A stretch of 64,000 bases of DNA, taken from Mycolicibacterium vulneris. GTDB taxonomy: Bacteria > Actinomycetota > Actinomycetes > Mycobacteriales > Mycobacteriaceae. The position numbers were made by a program, and so were the translations under genes. Of the stretch, positions 35,938-43,858 are shown piece by piece. Position 1 is the stretch's first letter. Each line of letters begins with the position of its first letter. A model generated the notes under the pieces. The model saw nothing but the letters and a program-made list of their open reading frames with translations. It did not search any database and was not told where the DNA came from. The stretch is taken from positions 62,001 to 126,000 of the forward strand of contig NZ_NCXM01000008.1 of assembly GCF_002104765.1 (NCBI RefSeq), in the 5' to 3' direction.

Positions 35938-36735
35938 ATGGCTACGTCCACGAAGGTCACCAGGCTCTCCCCCGCCGACGCCATCGCGGAGATCCGTGCC
36001 GGCGCACCCGGACCCGCAATCGGCGCCTTCTTCGATCTAGACGGCACGCTGGTAGATGGCTTCACCGCGGCCGTGCACGTTGGAGATCGCATCAGGCGTC
36101 GGCAAGCCGGGATCGGTGAGGTGCTTGGGGTGTTCGACGCGGCGCTGCGGTATCGATTCGGGCGCTTGGAGTTTGAGCGGCTCATCGTGCGGGCGGCGGG
36201 CTATCTGCGCGGCGAATCTATCGGCGATCTCGACGAATTGGGTGAGCGGCTGTTTGTCGAGCGGGTTGCCTCACGGCTCTACGCCCACATGCATGACATC
36301 GTGCAAGCCCACCAGCAGCGCGGACACACGGTCGTGATGAGTTCCTCGGCGCTGTCCATTCAGGCCCTGCCCGTGGCCCGCTTTCTCGGCATCACCAACG
36401 TCCAGTGCAACCGATTCGAACTCGACGAGCACGGACGCCTGACCGGAGGCATCGTCAAGCCCATCGTGTGGGGTGCGACGAAGGCCGATGCCGTGCGGCA
36501 GTTCTGCGCCGCCAACGATGTTGCCGTGCAACGCAGTTACTTCTACGCCGACGGTGACGAGGACGCGCCGTCGATGTCGCTCGTAGGGTATCCGCGCCCG
36601 GTGAATCCGCGTTCGGGGCTGGCGGCCGCCGCAGCGGTGCACGGATGGCCGGTGATGTGGCTGGTGTCGGATCGCCGCCGGCCGATGCGGACGCTGCGTC
36701 ATCTGGCGAATCATGTTCGCCGCGAAAGGGACTAG
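35938..36735 (+). CDS. HAD-IB family hydrolase
   Basis: 265-aa haloacid dehalogenase-type phosphatase. The nucleophile motif is FFDLDGTLVDGF near residue 31, followed by VMSSSALSIQ (motif II serine region), KADAVRQF (motif III lysine) and YADGDEDAPS (motif IV). It belongs to the HAD-IB (phosphoserine phosphatase/ acyltransferase-associated) branch. Substrate not predictable. It begins 13 bases after the methyltransferase gene and probably shares its transcript. It overlaps the convergent alcohol dehydrogenase gene by four bases. Confidence 0.88.
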   Translation: MATSTKVTRLSPADAIAEIRAGAPGPAIGAFFDLDGTLVDGFTAAVHVGDRIRRRQAGIGEVLGVFDAALRYRFGRLEFERLIVRAAGYLRGESIGDLDELGERLFVERVASRLYAHMHDIVQAHQQRGHTVVMSSSALSIQALPVARFLGITNVQCNRFELDEHGRLTGGIVKPIVWGATKADAVRQFCAANDVAVQRSYFYADGDEDAPSMSLVGYPRPVNPRSGLAAAAAVHGWPVMWLVSDRRRPMRTLRHLANHVRRERD

Positions 36736-37757
36736 GGCCTCAGCAGGATCTTGACGTCGTCGCCCGATCGCGACTCCGCGGTCGCGTAGCCCTTGGCCGC
36801 TTCGTCCAACGGCATTGTGGTGGTGAAGATGCCGTCGACATCGAGGCGGCCCGACTGCAGCAGCGGGATCAGCTCCGGCCAGGTGCGTTGCACCGGTGCG
36901 GTGGTGAATCGGATCGTCGTGCTGCGGATCAGGCAGCCCAGGGCGTTGAGCGGGAATGGATTCATGTCGTGCACACCGACGACCGAGACCGTGCCGCCGG
37001 GCCGCACGGCATTGATCGCGTCGGTCAGGGACGCGTCCGTGGCGACGGCGTCGATCACCGCGTCGGCGCCGCGGCCACCGGTGGCGGCCATGATCGCCTC
37101 GAGCGCCGGCACTTTGAGCGGCGTCGCGCCCCACCGGGCGGCGCGCTCCAGTCGGCCATCGACCCGGTCCACCGCGAAAACCGTTGCCGCGCCCTGAAAG
37201 AGCGCACTCCGCAGCGAGCACAGCCCCACCGCGCCCAGGCCGATGACCACCACCGTGCCGCCGAACGGAATATCGGCCCGCTGCGCCGCGGCCCAGCCGG
37301 TAGCCAGGTTGTCGGTGAGCAGCAGTGCCTGCTCGATGCTGATGCCCTCGGGCATCTTCAGCAGCTGGAAATCGGCGGCGGGCACCGCGAGCAGGTCGGC
37401 CTGCGCACCGCCGAGCACACCGCCACCGAAGATCTGGAAGCCGGAGTGGCACATCACCGGATCGTGGGTGGCGCATCCCGCGCACGCGCCGCAGCCGGTG
37501 ACCGACGACACCAGGACCTGATCGCCGACCTTGACGTTGCGCACGTCCGGCCCGGCGTCCACCACGGTGCCGATGGCCTCGTGGCCGAGCGCGATCGGGT
37601 CGGGCATCGGGAAGTCGGCCTCGTAGAAGTGCAGGTCGGATCCGCAGATGCCGGCAGCGGTCACCTGGACGATCGCCCCGTCAGGCCCAGGGAGGGTTGG
37701 ATCGGGCCGGGTGTCCACCCGGATGCTGCGGGGCCCGTCGACGACTACGGTGCGCAT
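36732..37757 (-). CDS. Zinc-dependent alcohol dehydrogenase (Rv1895-like)
   Basis: 341-aa medium-chain dehydrogenase. Catalytic zinc ligands are in GICGSDLHFYEADF and GHEAIG; the structural-zinc loop is GCGACAGCATHDPVMC. The cofactor motif GLGAVGLCS follows. It would oxidise an alcohol with NAD(P); substrate unknown. By position it matches Rv1895, though it is shorter than I remember that protein. Downstream of the Baeyer-Villiger gene on the same strand, about 28 bases away, so co-transcription is possible and would let the alcohol dehydrogenase act before the monooxygenase on a ketone product. Confidence 0.9.
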   Translation of the reverse strand: MRTVVVDGPRSIRVDTRPDPTLPGPDGAIVQVTAAGICGSDLHFYEADFPMPDPIALGHEAIGTVVDAGPDVRNVKVGDQVLVSSVTGCGACAGCATHDPVMCHSGFQIFGGGVLGGAQADLLAVPAADFQLLKMPEGISIEQALLLTDNLATGWAAAQRADIPFGGTVVVIGLGAVGLCSLRSALFQGAATVFAVDRVDGRLERAARWGATPLKVPALEAIMAATGGRGADAVIDAVATDASLTDAINAVRPGGTVSVVGVHDMNPFPLNALGCLIRSTTIRFTTAPVQRTWPELIPLLQSGRLDVDGIFTTTMPLDEAAKGYATAESRSGDDVKILLRP

Positions 37758-37785
37758 GGTGAGGTGCTCACTTTCCTTGTCGCGC

Positions 37786-39717
37786 TCAATCTTTCGTTCG
37801 CACTGAAAATTGTGACCAGTCGGGCTCGCGCACCGCCGACCAGTATTCGTTGAGCCGCCACGGGCTCACGGTGTGGATCTCGCCGTCGGCGTTCTTGAAG
37901 TACGAATGCTTGACCGCCGGATGCGACCACACCATCTTCTTGATCTGGTTCTGCGTCCGCCGGTGCCAATCGGTGGCGGCCTCGGGCTTGGGTTCGATGG
38001 AGTGCACGTCGGTCTCGGCCAGTCGCGCCAGGCACTGGTCGACGTAGCGCATCTGCAGTTCGGACTGAAAGATCAGGCTGCCGCCGTGGGCCAGGTGAGT
38101 TCCGGGGCCGTAGACGATGAAGAAGTTCGGGAATTGCGGGACGGTGATCCCGAGGTAGGCATAGGGGCGGCTCCCCCACATCTCACGCAGGTCGATGCCG
38201 TTTCGGCCGGTGACCCTCAGCGGCCACAGCACATCGGTGTGCCGGAACCCGGTGGCGTACACGATGACATCGACTTCGTGCGTCACGCCGTCATCGGTGA
38301 CGATGCCGTGCGGCGTGATCTTGGCGATGCCGGTGCGCACGAGTTCGACGTTGTCGCGCTGCAGCGTTCGCAGCCAGCTGCCGTTGTCCTGCAGGGTCCG
38401 TTTGCCACAAGCAGGATAGTCGGGCATCACCTTGGCCAGCAACTCCGAATCCTCGCTGACCTGGCTGGTGATCCATTGCGAGAACATCATGTGCGCGGCG
38501 GCGTTGAGGTCGCTGACGGCGTGATCCTGGTCGGCATAGCCCGGGTCGCCTTCGGCGGCGTCCAGGCCCTTGTCCGATCCGGGCCACAGCACCAGGAAGC
38601 GGTACCACCGGCCGTAGAACGGAAGGTGGCGCATCGCCCAGCGCACTCCGTCGCCAACCTCGTCGTGATACATCGGGTTGGGAAACATCCACTGCGCGGT
38701 CCGCTGGAACACGGTGAGGTGCTCGACGTCTTCGGCGATGGCGGGCGCGATCTGGAAGCCGCTGGCGCCGGCGCCGACGAGCGCGACCCGCTTGCCCGTC
38801 AGGTTCACCGAGTGATCCCAGGCCGCCGAGTGAAAGGACGGTCCCTGGAACGTGTCCGCTCCATCGAAGGCCGGAATGTTGGGACGGTTCAGCTGGCCCA
38901 CCGCGGTGATGAGCGCACGTGCCTGCACGGTGGTCGTCTCGCCGTCGGCCGAGCGCAGCGACACGCTCCACGTGCCGTCGTCGTCGTTCCACTCGGCCGC
39001 GACGACCTCGGTCCGCCACCGCACGTGCGCACCCAGGTCATGGTTGTCGATGACCTTGGTGAAATAGTCCTGCAGCTCGTATTGCTCGGCGAAGAAATGC
39101 GCCCACTCGTTGTTGGGTTCGAAGCTGTAGCAATAGAAATGATTGGCCACATCCACCCGGGCGCCGGGATAACTGTTCTCCCACCATGTTCCGCCGGGGC
39201 CGGCGTTCTTCTCCACGATGGTGAACGGGATGTTGGCCTGCTTGAGGCGCACACCGGCCAGGATGCCGGATTCGCCGCACCCGACGACCAGGACGGGAAG
39301 CTCGGCGGCGCGCCCGGCCGGCAACGCGGCGGGACGCCGGGGGTCGACGCCGTCGAGATCGAGCTCCTCGGCAACCAGCGATAGGTAGTCATCCGAAACG
39401 TGCTCGCACGCCGCCCAATCCATCATCTCCCTGATGAGGTCCGGGCTCAGCGGCTGCGGCTCGGGGCAACCGCGATCCCGGTACTCGGTGATCACTGTCA
39501 GGGCTTCGGCGCGGGCGCGCGCCTTGTCCTCCTCCGACATGAACCCCTGAACCTCGTTGAGGAAGATGCCCACCTGCTTGAAGTCGCGGATGAACCTGGG
39601 GTTGCCGGTGATGTGGACGAGCGAGAGCAACAGCGTGGGGACGCTGACATCCTCTAGCGCCGCGGCGATCTCGGACGTGGATGTGGTGAAGGGATCGCCC
39701 GCGTAGCGGCTGCGCAT
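37786..39717 (-). CDS. Type I Baeyer-Villiger flavin monooxygenase
   Basis: 643-aa class B flavoprotein monooxygenase that inserts oxygen into ketones with NADPH and FAD. The first Rossmann motif is VVGCGESG near residue 145, the BVMO fingerprint is FQGPSFHSAAWDHS (FxGxxxHxxxW) and the second Rossmann motif is LVGAGASG. An N-terminal helical extension of about 135 residues precedes the first Rossmann fold. The ATG at 39717 is preferred over 39762, since it has a GGGAGGA site eight bases upstream and leaves the inverted repeat at 39745-39777 in the promoter. Confidence 0.92.
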   Translation of the reverse strand: MRSRYAGDPFTTSTSEIAAALEDVSVPTLLLSLVHITGNPRFIRDFKQVGIFLNEVQGFMSEEDKARARAEALTVITEYRDRGCPEPQPLSPDLIREMMDWAACEHVSDDYLSLVAEELDLDGVDPRRPAALPAGRAAELPVLVVGCGESGILAGVRLKQANIPFTIVEKNAGPGGTWWENSYPGARVDVANHFYCYSFEPNNEWAHFFAEQYELQDYFTKVIDNHDLGAHVRWRTEVVAAEWNDDDGTWSVSLRSADGETTTVQARALITAVGQLNRPNIPAFDGADTFQGPSFHSAAWDHSVNLTGKRVALVGAGASGFQIAPAIAEDVEHLTVFQRTAQWMFPNPMYHDEVGDGVRWAMRHLPFYGRWYRFLVLWPGSDKGLDAAEGDPGYADQDHAVSDLNAAAHMMFSQWITSQVSEDSELLAKVMPDYPACGKRTLQDNGSWLRTLQRDNVELVRTGIAKITPHGIVTDDGVTHEVDVIVYATGFRHTDVLWPLRVTGRNGIDLREMWGSRPYAYLGITVPQFPNFFIVYGPGTHLAHGGSLIFQSELQMRYVDQCLARLAETDVHSIEPKPEAATDWHRRTQNQIKKMVWSHPAVKHSYFKNADGEIHTVSPWRLNEYWSAVREPDWSQFSVRTKD

Positions 39718-39744
39718 CAAGCCGATCCTCCCGATGGTTTGGAA

Positions 39745-39777
39745 GCCAATTACGCTACGCATAGTTTCGTAATTGGC
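39745..39777. promoter_or_regulatory. Inverted-repeat operator upstream of BVMO
   Basis: Ten-base arms GCCAATTACG (39745-39754) and CGTAATTGGC (39768-39777) surround a 13-base centre. The site ends 28 bases before the preferred BVMO start at 39717, a normal place for a repressor site. No regulator gene is adjacent, so the controller is probably elsewhere or was lost with the decayed neighbour. Confidence 0.55.
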
Positions 39778-39881
39778 AGCACTACGCTACCCGGTCGCTC
39801 GGCACGGGATCAAGGGATCCGGCGCCTGGGCCTCATCTCCATGAGACGCTGTGTCTGATCGGCCAGCGAGAGGGCTGCAGG

Positions 39882-40272
39882 ATGGCGCGCACCGAGAACC
39901 ACACCTGGGACCTGGCGACCAGCGTGGGCGCCACCGCCACCATGGTGGCCTCGGCAAGGGCCCGGGCCACCCGGGACGGCCTGATCGACGATCGGTTCGC
40001 CGAGCCCTGGTGTGCGCGCCGTCGGTATCGAGCTGGCGAATCTGGGCATCCCCGGCGAACGCAATGACGTGGCCACCTATCTGGAAGACCGGGGCTGGCA
40101 GGTGGTCCGCACGGCGCTGAATCGGATGCTGGCCGACAACGGATTCCCGTTGCAGCCCACCGAGGGCCCCGACGGCGAAGAGGCGCCGTTCGCCGAGAAC
40201 TACTACTGCACCGCCGTCCCGCACAAGAAGGCCGACACCCATGCCAAACAGCAGGCGCGCCAGGCCATTTGA
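39882..40272 (+). pseudogene. Gutted TIGR00027-family methyltransferase gene
   Basis: The ATG at 39882 opens a typical N-terminus ([20 protein letters not shown], then IDDRFAEP). About 40 codons in, near 40010, the frame shifts, and in the next frame LVRAVG-like sequence joins directly to the C-terminal part of the family ([22 protein letters not shown], then ENYYCTAVP). An intact paralogue at 35.0 kb has 303 aa, so about 170-200 residues of SAM-binding core are missing. Two lesions are therefore present: a large internal deletion and a short indel at GAGCCCTGGTGTG. It cannot make an active enzyme. Confidence 0.8.
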
Positions 40273-40341
40273 CGGATACGGGTGCTCGAATCGACTATCC
40301 GGGCGGTGGCGGCATCGAGGATCCGAGCGCTTTTCCCGGCG

Positions 40342-40581
40342 TCAATAGTCGAGTCCGTATCCGCCGCGCAAGTCCTTGTGCGCGGCCTCCGGGGTGCGGT
40401 CGCATAGGCCCACGAATGCGTCGAGATCGAGATCCGATTGCTTGCCCAACTCGTCCAGCCAGACGGTCTCCACCTTCCTCAGCTCGGACCACTTGAGTTC
40501 GCCCTCGTAGTACACGGTCACGTCCTCACGTGGGGCGGGGCAGGCCATGGTCTGTGCCAATTGCCGCTTGCACGAATCCAA
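40342..40581 (-). CDS. Unrecognised protein, probably a 5'-truncated remnant
   Basis: 79 aa from a TTG at 40581; an internal ATG lies at 40548. The sequence looks protein-like (acidic, with EGELKWSELRKVETVWLDELGKQ) but matches no family I know. The same frame stays open for 30 codons upstream of the TTG, to a stop at 40669-40671, and that stretch also reads as plausible protein but has no ATG or GTG. This suggests the 5' part was lost or frameshifted. The rest of the ~580 bases between the pseudogene and the membrane-protein gene holds no other gene I can support. Confidence 0.4.
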   Translation of the reverse strand: MDSCKRQLAQTMACPAPREDVTVYYEGELKWSELRKVETVWLDELGKQSDLDLDAFVGLCDRTPEAAHKDLRGGYGLDY

Positions 40582-40860
40582 TTGGCTTAGTGAGTAGCCA
40601 TGCTCGCGGAACTGACGATGTTCTTGGCGTCGATGCGCTTCGTCCAGATCGAGACGGTTGCGCTCAGATCACGGATGGAAGCGGTACGACGGCGTTGACC
40701 ACCAGCGTCATCCAGTTCATTCGTCGACCCTAGGCTCACGCTCGTCGGTACCGCACGAGAATCGCCGCGAGCGGCCCCGGGCTTCCAGCGCCCCGACGCC
40801 TCTTGCGCTGCCGAGAACAATGGGTCCAAGTGGCGACCGCGCTGCGGCGCGGTGCCCGGG

Positions 40861-41349
40861 ATGGATCAGAGGTGGGTGAGAGCCATGGCCTCGTTGCTCA
40901 TGGCCTGCGGCGGGTTCCTGTTCGCCGTCATATGGATGGACTTGATTTTCGACGTCCAAGTTCTCCGCTACCGGAAGACCTCGACCGAACTGCCCGAGCC
41001 GGTGCTCGCGTCCATCGCGGCGTACTACCACCGCGCGACCACCACGTCGCGGCCGATGAACCGCTTGATCGCGCTCGTCATGCTCACGTTGCTGGGAACG
41101 CTCGTGCTGCAGGCCGCGCGCGGACACGACCCAGGCTGGCTGCTGGTGACCTCGGCCCCGATTGCCGGCATCCCGATAATGCTGGCATTGACGCACACCG
41201 TCCCCGATGCGGTACAACTCGGGCGTCGCACGGACAGCCCATCCGAGCAGACGCGCCTGGCACGCTCGATCTGCCGAGACCATCTGCTGTCCGCCGCCTG
41301 CATGCTCGCGTTTCTCATCCTGTGGGGGGCGACCAGCATTGCGATCTGA
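40861..41349 (+). CDS. Predicted four-TM membrane protein
   Basis: 162 aa from the ATG at 40861 (ATG at 40885 and GTG at 40852 are alternatives). Four hydrophobic segments are visible near residues 9-30, 70-88, 95-112 and 135-160. The cytoplasmic or outside loops contain TELPEPVLASIAAYYHRAT and RLARSICRDHLLSA. No enzymatic motif recognised. It lies between the decayed stretch and the nitronate monooxygenase gene, is probably independent, and may be a conserved mycobacterial membrane protein. Confidence 0.72.
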   Translation: MDQRWVRAMASLLMACGGFLFAVIWMDLIFDVQVLRYRKTSTELPEPVLASIAAYYHRATTTSRPMNRLIALVMLTLLGTLVLQAARGHDPGWLLVTSAPIAGIPIMLALTHTVPDAVQLGRRTDSPSEQTRLARSICRDHLLSAACMLAFLILWGATSIAI

Positions 41350-41422
41350 CTTGCACGACGAGTCGTAGTAATGAGGCGCAGGTCAGGACCCGCTGGCCAC
41401 GTCAGTGAGCCACGTATTAAAC

Positions 41423-41436
41423 TAGAACACGTTCCA
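41423..41436. promoter_or_regulatory. KstR box upstream of nitronate monooxygenase
   Basis: TAGAACACGTTCCA is a full match to TnnAACnnGTTnnA, the KstR consensus. It lies 26 bases before the ATG at 41462, a position that would overlap the promoter. The adjacent gene corresponds to Rv1894c, which I recall as a KstR-regulon member in M. tuberculosis; that should be checked. Confidence 0.7.
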
Positions 41437-41461
41437 ATTCGGCGAGCTCCCAGGAGTTGTA

Positions 41462-42592
41462 ATGCACACCCCTATCTGCGACGAACTCGGGATCGAGTTC
41501 CCGATTTTCGCCTTCACCCACTGCCGCGACGTCGTTGTGGCGGTCAGCAAGGCTGGGGGGTTCGGCGTGCTCGGAGCGGTCGGCTTCACGCCCGAGCAGC
41601 TGGAGATCGAGCTGAAGTGGATCGACGAGAACATCGGCGACCACCCGTACGGGGTCGACATCGTCATCCCGAACAAGTACGAGGGCATGGACTCCCACCT
41701 GTCGGCGGAGGAGCTGGCCGAGACGCTGCGCAAGATGGTGCCGCAGGAGCACCTGGACTTCGGCAAGAAGCTCCTCGCCGACCACGGCGTGCCGGTCGAG
41801 GACAGCGACGGCGACACCCTGCAGCTCCTCGGCTGGACCGAGGCCACCGCCACGCCTCAGGTCGAGGTGGCGCTCAAGCACCCGAAGGTGAAGATGATCG
41901 CCAACGCGCTGGGCACCCCGCCGGCCGAGATGATCAAGCACATCCACGACGCCGGGCTCAAGGTCGCGGCGCTGTGCGGCTCCCCCTCCCAGGCCCGCAA
42001 GCACGCCGACGCCGGCGTCGACATCATCATCGCCCAGGGCGGTGAGGCCGGTGGGCACTGCGGCGAGGTGGGCTCGATTGTGCTGTGGCCGCAGGTCGTC
42101 AAGGAGGTGGCCCCGGTTCCGGTGCTGGCCGCGGGCGGCATCGGCAGCGGTGAGCAGATCGCGGCCGCGCTGGCGCTCGGCGCGCAGGGCGCGTGGACCG
42201 GATCGCAGTGGCTGATGGTCGAGGAATCCTCGAACACCCCGGTCCAGCAGGAGGCCTACGTCAAGGCAGGCAGCCGCGACACCGTCCGCAGCCGCTCGTT
42301 CACCGGCAAGCCGGCCCGCATGCTACGCAACGACTGGACCGAGGCATGGGAGGCGCCGGACAACCCGAAGCCGCTCGGAATGCCGTTGCAGTACATGGTG
42401 TCCGGCATGGCCGTCCGCGCCACCAACAGGTACCCCAACGAATCCGTCGACGTGGCATTCAACCCCGTCGGACAGGTGGTCGGACAGTTCACCAAGGTGG
42501 AGAAGACCTCAACGGTAATCGGGCGCTGGGTGCAGGAGTATCTGGAAGCCACCAACCGGCTCGACGAACTCAACGACGCCGCCTCCGTATAA
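41462..42592 (+). CDS. Nitronate monooxygenase-family flavoprotein (Rv1894c-like)
   Basis: 376-aa FMN-dependent TIM-barrel protein of the nitronate monooxygenase (2-nitropropane dioxygenase) family. It has ELGIEFPIFAFTHCRDVVVAVSKAGGFGVLGA at the start and the diagnostic IIIAQGGEAGGHCG with the catalytic-histidine loop, then VLAAGGIGSGEQIAAALALGAQGAWTGS for phosphate binding. The closest relatives I know are Rv1894c and Rv1533. In related KstR-controlled enzymes (IpdC) the fold acts on steroid ring-derived CoA thioesters, so a sterol role is plausible but unproven. AGGAGT ribosome binding site precedes the ATG. Confidence 0.92.
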   Translation: MHTPICDELGIEFPIFAFTHCRDVVVAVSKAGGFGVLGAVGFTPEQLEIELKWIDENIGDHPYGVDIVIPNKYEGMDSHLSAEELAETLRKMVPQEHLDFGKKLLADHGVPVEDSDGDTLQLLGWTEATATPQVEVALKHPKVKMIANALGTPPAEMIKHIHDAGLKVAALCGSPSQARKHADAGVDIIIAQGGEAGGHCGEVGSIVLWPQVVKEVAPVPVLAAGGIGSGEQIAAALALGAQGAWTGSQWLMVEESSNTPVQQEAYVKAGSRDTVRSRSFTGKPARMLRNDWTEAWEAPDNPKPLGMPLQYMVSGMAVRATNRYPNESVDVAFNPVGQVVGQFTKVEKTSTVIGRWVQEYLEATNRLDELNDAASV

Positions 42593-42605
42593 CGCGGAGG
42601 CGGCG
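42577..42605. terminator. Hairpin terminator between convergent genes
   Basis: An 11-base-pair perfect stem (CGCCGCCTCCG with its complement) encloses a TATAACG loop. It contains the stop codon of the nitronate monooxygenase and sits just before the 3' end of the convergent Rv1893-like gene, so it can serve both strands. No T-run is present. Confidence 0.6.
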
Positions 42606-42608
42606 CGC

Positions 42609-42830
42609 CTAGACGTCGTCGACGTCGTCGCGGCCGGTGAACACTTCCTTCGTCCGGTCGAGCGCGTACGTGCCGATGTCGATCGAATTCTGAACGATGC
42701 CGCTGGCGCCACCGGCGAGGTCGCCGCGGATGATGTCGCCGGCGTGTTCGACGATGTCGGAGGCTTTCTCGACGGCGTTGGTCGCGATGTCCCTCGCCGC
42801 GTCGACTGCATCTTTGGGATTGAAGGCCAT
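42609..42830 (-). CDS. Small conserved Rv1893-like protein
   Basis: 73-aa acidic, amphipathic helical protein (AVDAARDIATNAVEKASDIVEHAGDI) ending in a run of Asp/Val (DDVDDV). It has no signal peptide or membrane segment. It looks like a small mycobacterial protein of unknown role, matching Rv1893 in size and position. Last in a row with the two genes above it on the same strand, though spaced about 50 bases away. Confidence 0.75.
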   Translation of the reverse strand: MAFNPKDAVDAARDIATNAVEKASDIVEHAGDIIRGDLAGGASGIVQNSIDIGTYALDRTKEVFTGRDDVDDV

Positions 42831-42879
42831 CTCGAGTCTCCTTTTGTTTGCAGGGCGGTCGCTTCGACTCTAGACGGGG

Positions 42880-43200
42880 TCACGCACCATTTCTCGTCGG
42901 TGTCGCGGCCTGGTAGTGCACCAACGAACGCCAGTAGTCCTCGGGAATTTCGGCGCCGGAGCGCATTATTCGCGCCAGTCCGATGGCCATCGCGATGCCC
43001 AGCAGTCCCAGCCCCAGCCCGGCCAGTGCGATGACGCCCCACAGCACGGCGGTGACCGTGGGCCACGGCGACAGCACCGCGAGCATCGGCGCGAAGAAGA
43101 ACCCCGTGCCGATGTACCACGCCGACCCGGCGCGATCGGAGGCCAGCACGAAACGCAGCCAGCGAGGAATTGGAATTTGGTCCTGCGGGCGTTCGCGCAT
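42880..43200 (-). CDS. Two-TM membrane protein (Rv1892-like)
   Basis: 106-aa membrane protein. An N-terminal polar part is followed by two hydrophobic hairpins (residues about 30-45, GTGFFFAPMLAVL, and 50-75, ALWGVIALAGLGLGLLGIAMAIGL), then a short cytoplasmic tail with PEDYWRSLVHYQAA. Unknown function. Its size and place match Rv1892 as remembered. It follows the secreted-protein gene after 12 bases, so the two are probably co-transcribed. Confidence 0.75.
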   Translation of the reverse strand: MRERPQDQIPIPRWLRFVLASDRAGSAWYIGTGFFFAPMLAVLSPWPTVTAVLWGVIALAGLGLGLLGIAMAIGLARIMRSGAEIPEDYWRSLVHYQAATPTRNGA

Positions 43201-43212
43201 CGTCGTTATCCG

Positions 43213-43611
43213 CTATCCGCTTGGCGGGAAGAACCCTGCGCCGGTGAACCACCCGGGCTGCCACCCCTGAGCTCCCAGGCACAACATGGGAAGTCCGTCC
43301 GGAGTCTGCGCCGCGGCCTGCGAGCCCGGGCATTTAGCGCCGGTCTGCTGGACCCCGTACAGCGGGTACGACGCCACCCAATATCCGGTGGTGGCCGCCG
43401 GGAACTGGTTGGGCGGCGGGAAGTGGCAGGCCTCGGCCTGGCCGCTGGGCCCGCGCCCGAAGATGAAGCGTTCGTAGTTGTCGCACGGAGCGCCCAACGA
43501 AGCCTGATAGTTCATCCCCGGTACGTCGCCGTCATATCCGGCGGCCGCGCACGGTGCCAAGCCGATCGTGATGCCCGCTATCGAAGCGGCGCTGAGCAGT
43601 TCCCGAATCAT
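43213..43611 (-). CDS. Secreted protein, Rv1891-like
   Basis: 132-aa exported protein. A signal peptide (LLSAASIAGITIGLAPCAAA) is followed by a Pro/Gly/Trp-rich mature part with several cysteines (PCDNYERFIFG, ACHFPPP, KCPG, LCLGAQG), consistent with a small disulfide-stabilised extracytoplasmic protein. Matches Rv1891 in size and location. Function unknown. The ATG at 43611 gives the full signal. Confidence 0.8.
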   Translation of the reverse strand: MIRELLSAASIAGITIGLAPCAAAGYDGDVPGMNYQASLGAPCDNYERFIFGRGPSGQAEACHFPPPNQFPAATTGYWVASYPLYGVQQTGAKCPGSQAAAQTPDGLPMLCLGAQGWQPGWFTGAGFFPPSG

Positions 43612-43742
43612 GTCCTACCCCGCCTGTCGTCGCCGGTGACCTGCACCAAAGCATATCGGTCGGACCGCCGGCCACAAGACTGTTCCGGCGTACGGCCGCG
43701 ATCGCCGGCTTTGACCCGCTCCTGGGTGAAAAACCGCCGGTG

Positions 43743-43756
43743 GAGAACACGTTCCA
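43743..43756. promoter_or_regulatory. KstR-like box upstream of CYP125-family gene
   Basis: GAGAACACGTTCCA matches the KstR consensus except that the first base is G. It shares the 18 bases AGAACACGTTCCAATTCG exactly with the site before the nitronate monooxygenase. It lies about 102 bases upstream of the P450 start. CYP125 genes are under KstR control in M. tuberculosis, which supports the call. Confidence 0.62.
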
Positions 43757-43858
43757 ATTCGCACCCAGGGATCTTGCGTCAATGCTTCCCAACCAAGGTG
43801 CGGCAGTGGTTTCCTTGCACAAGGACGACTAGACCACTTCGTCATCGAGGAGCGGGCA

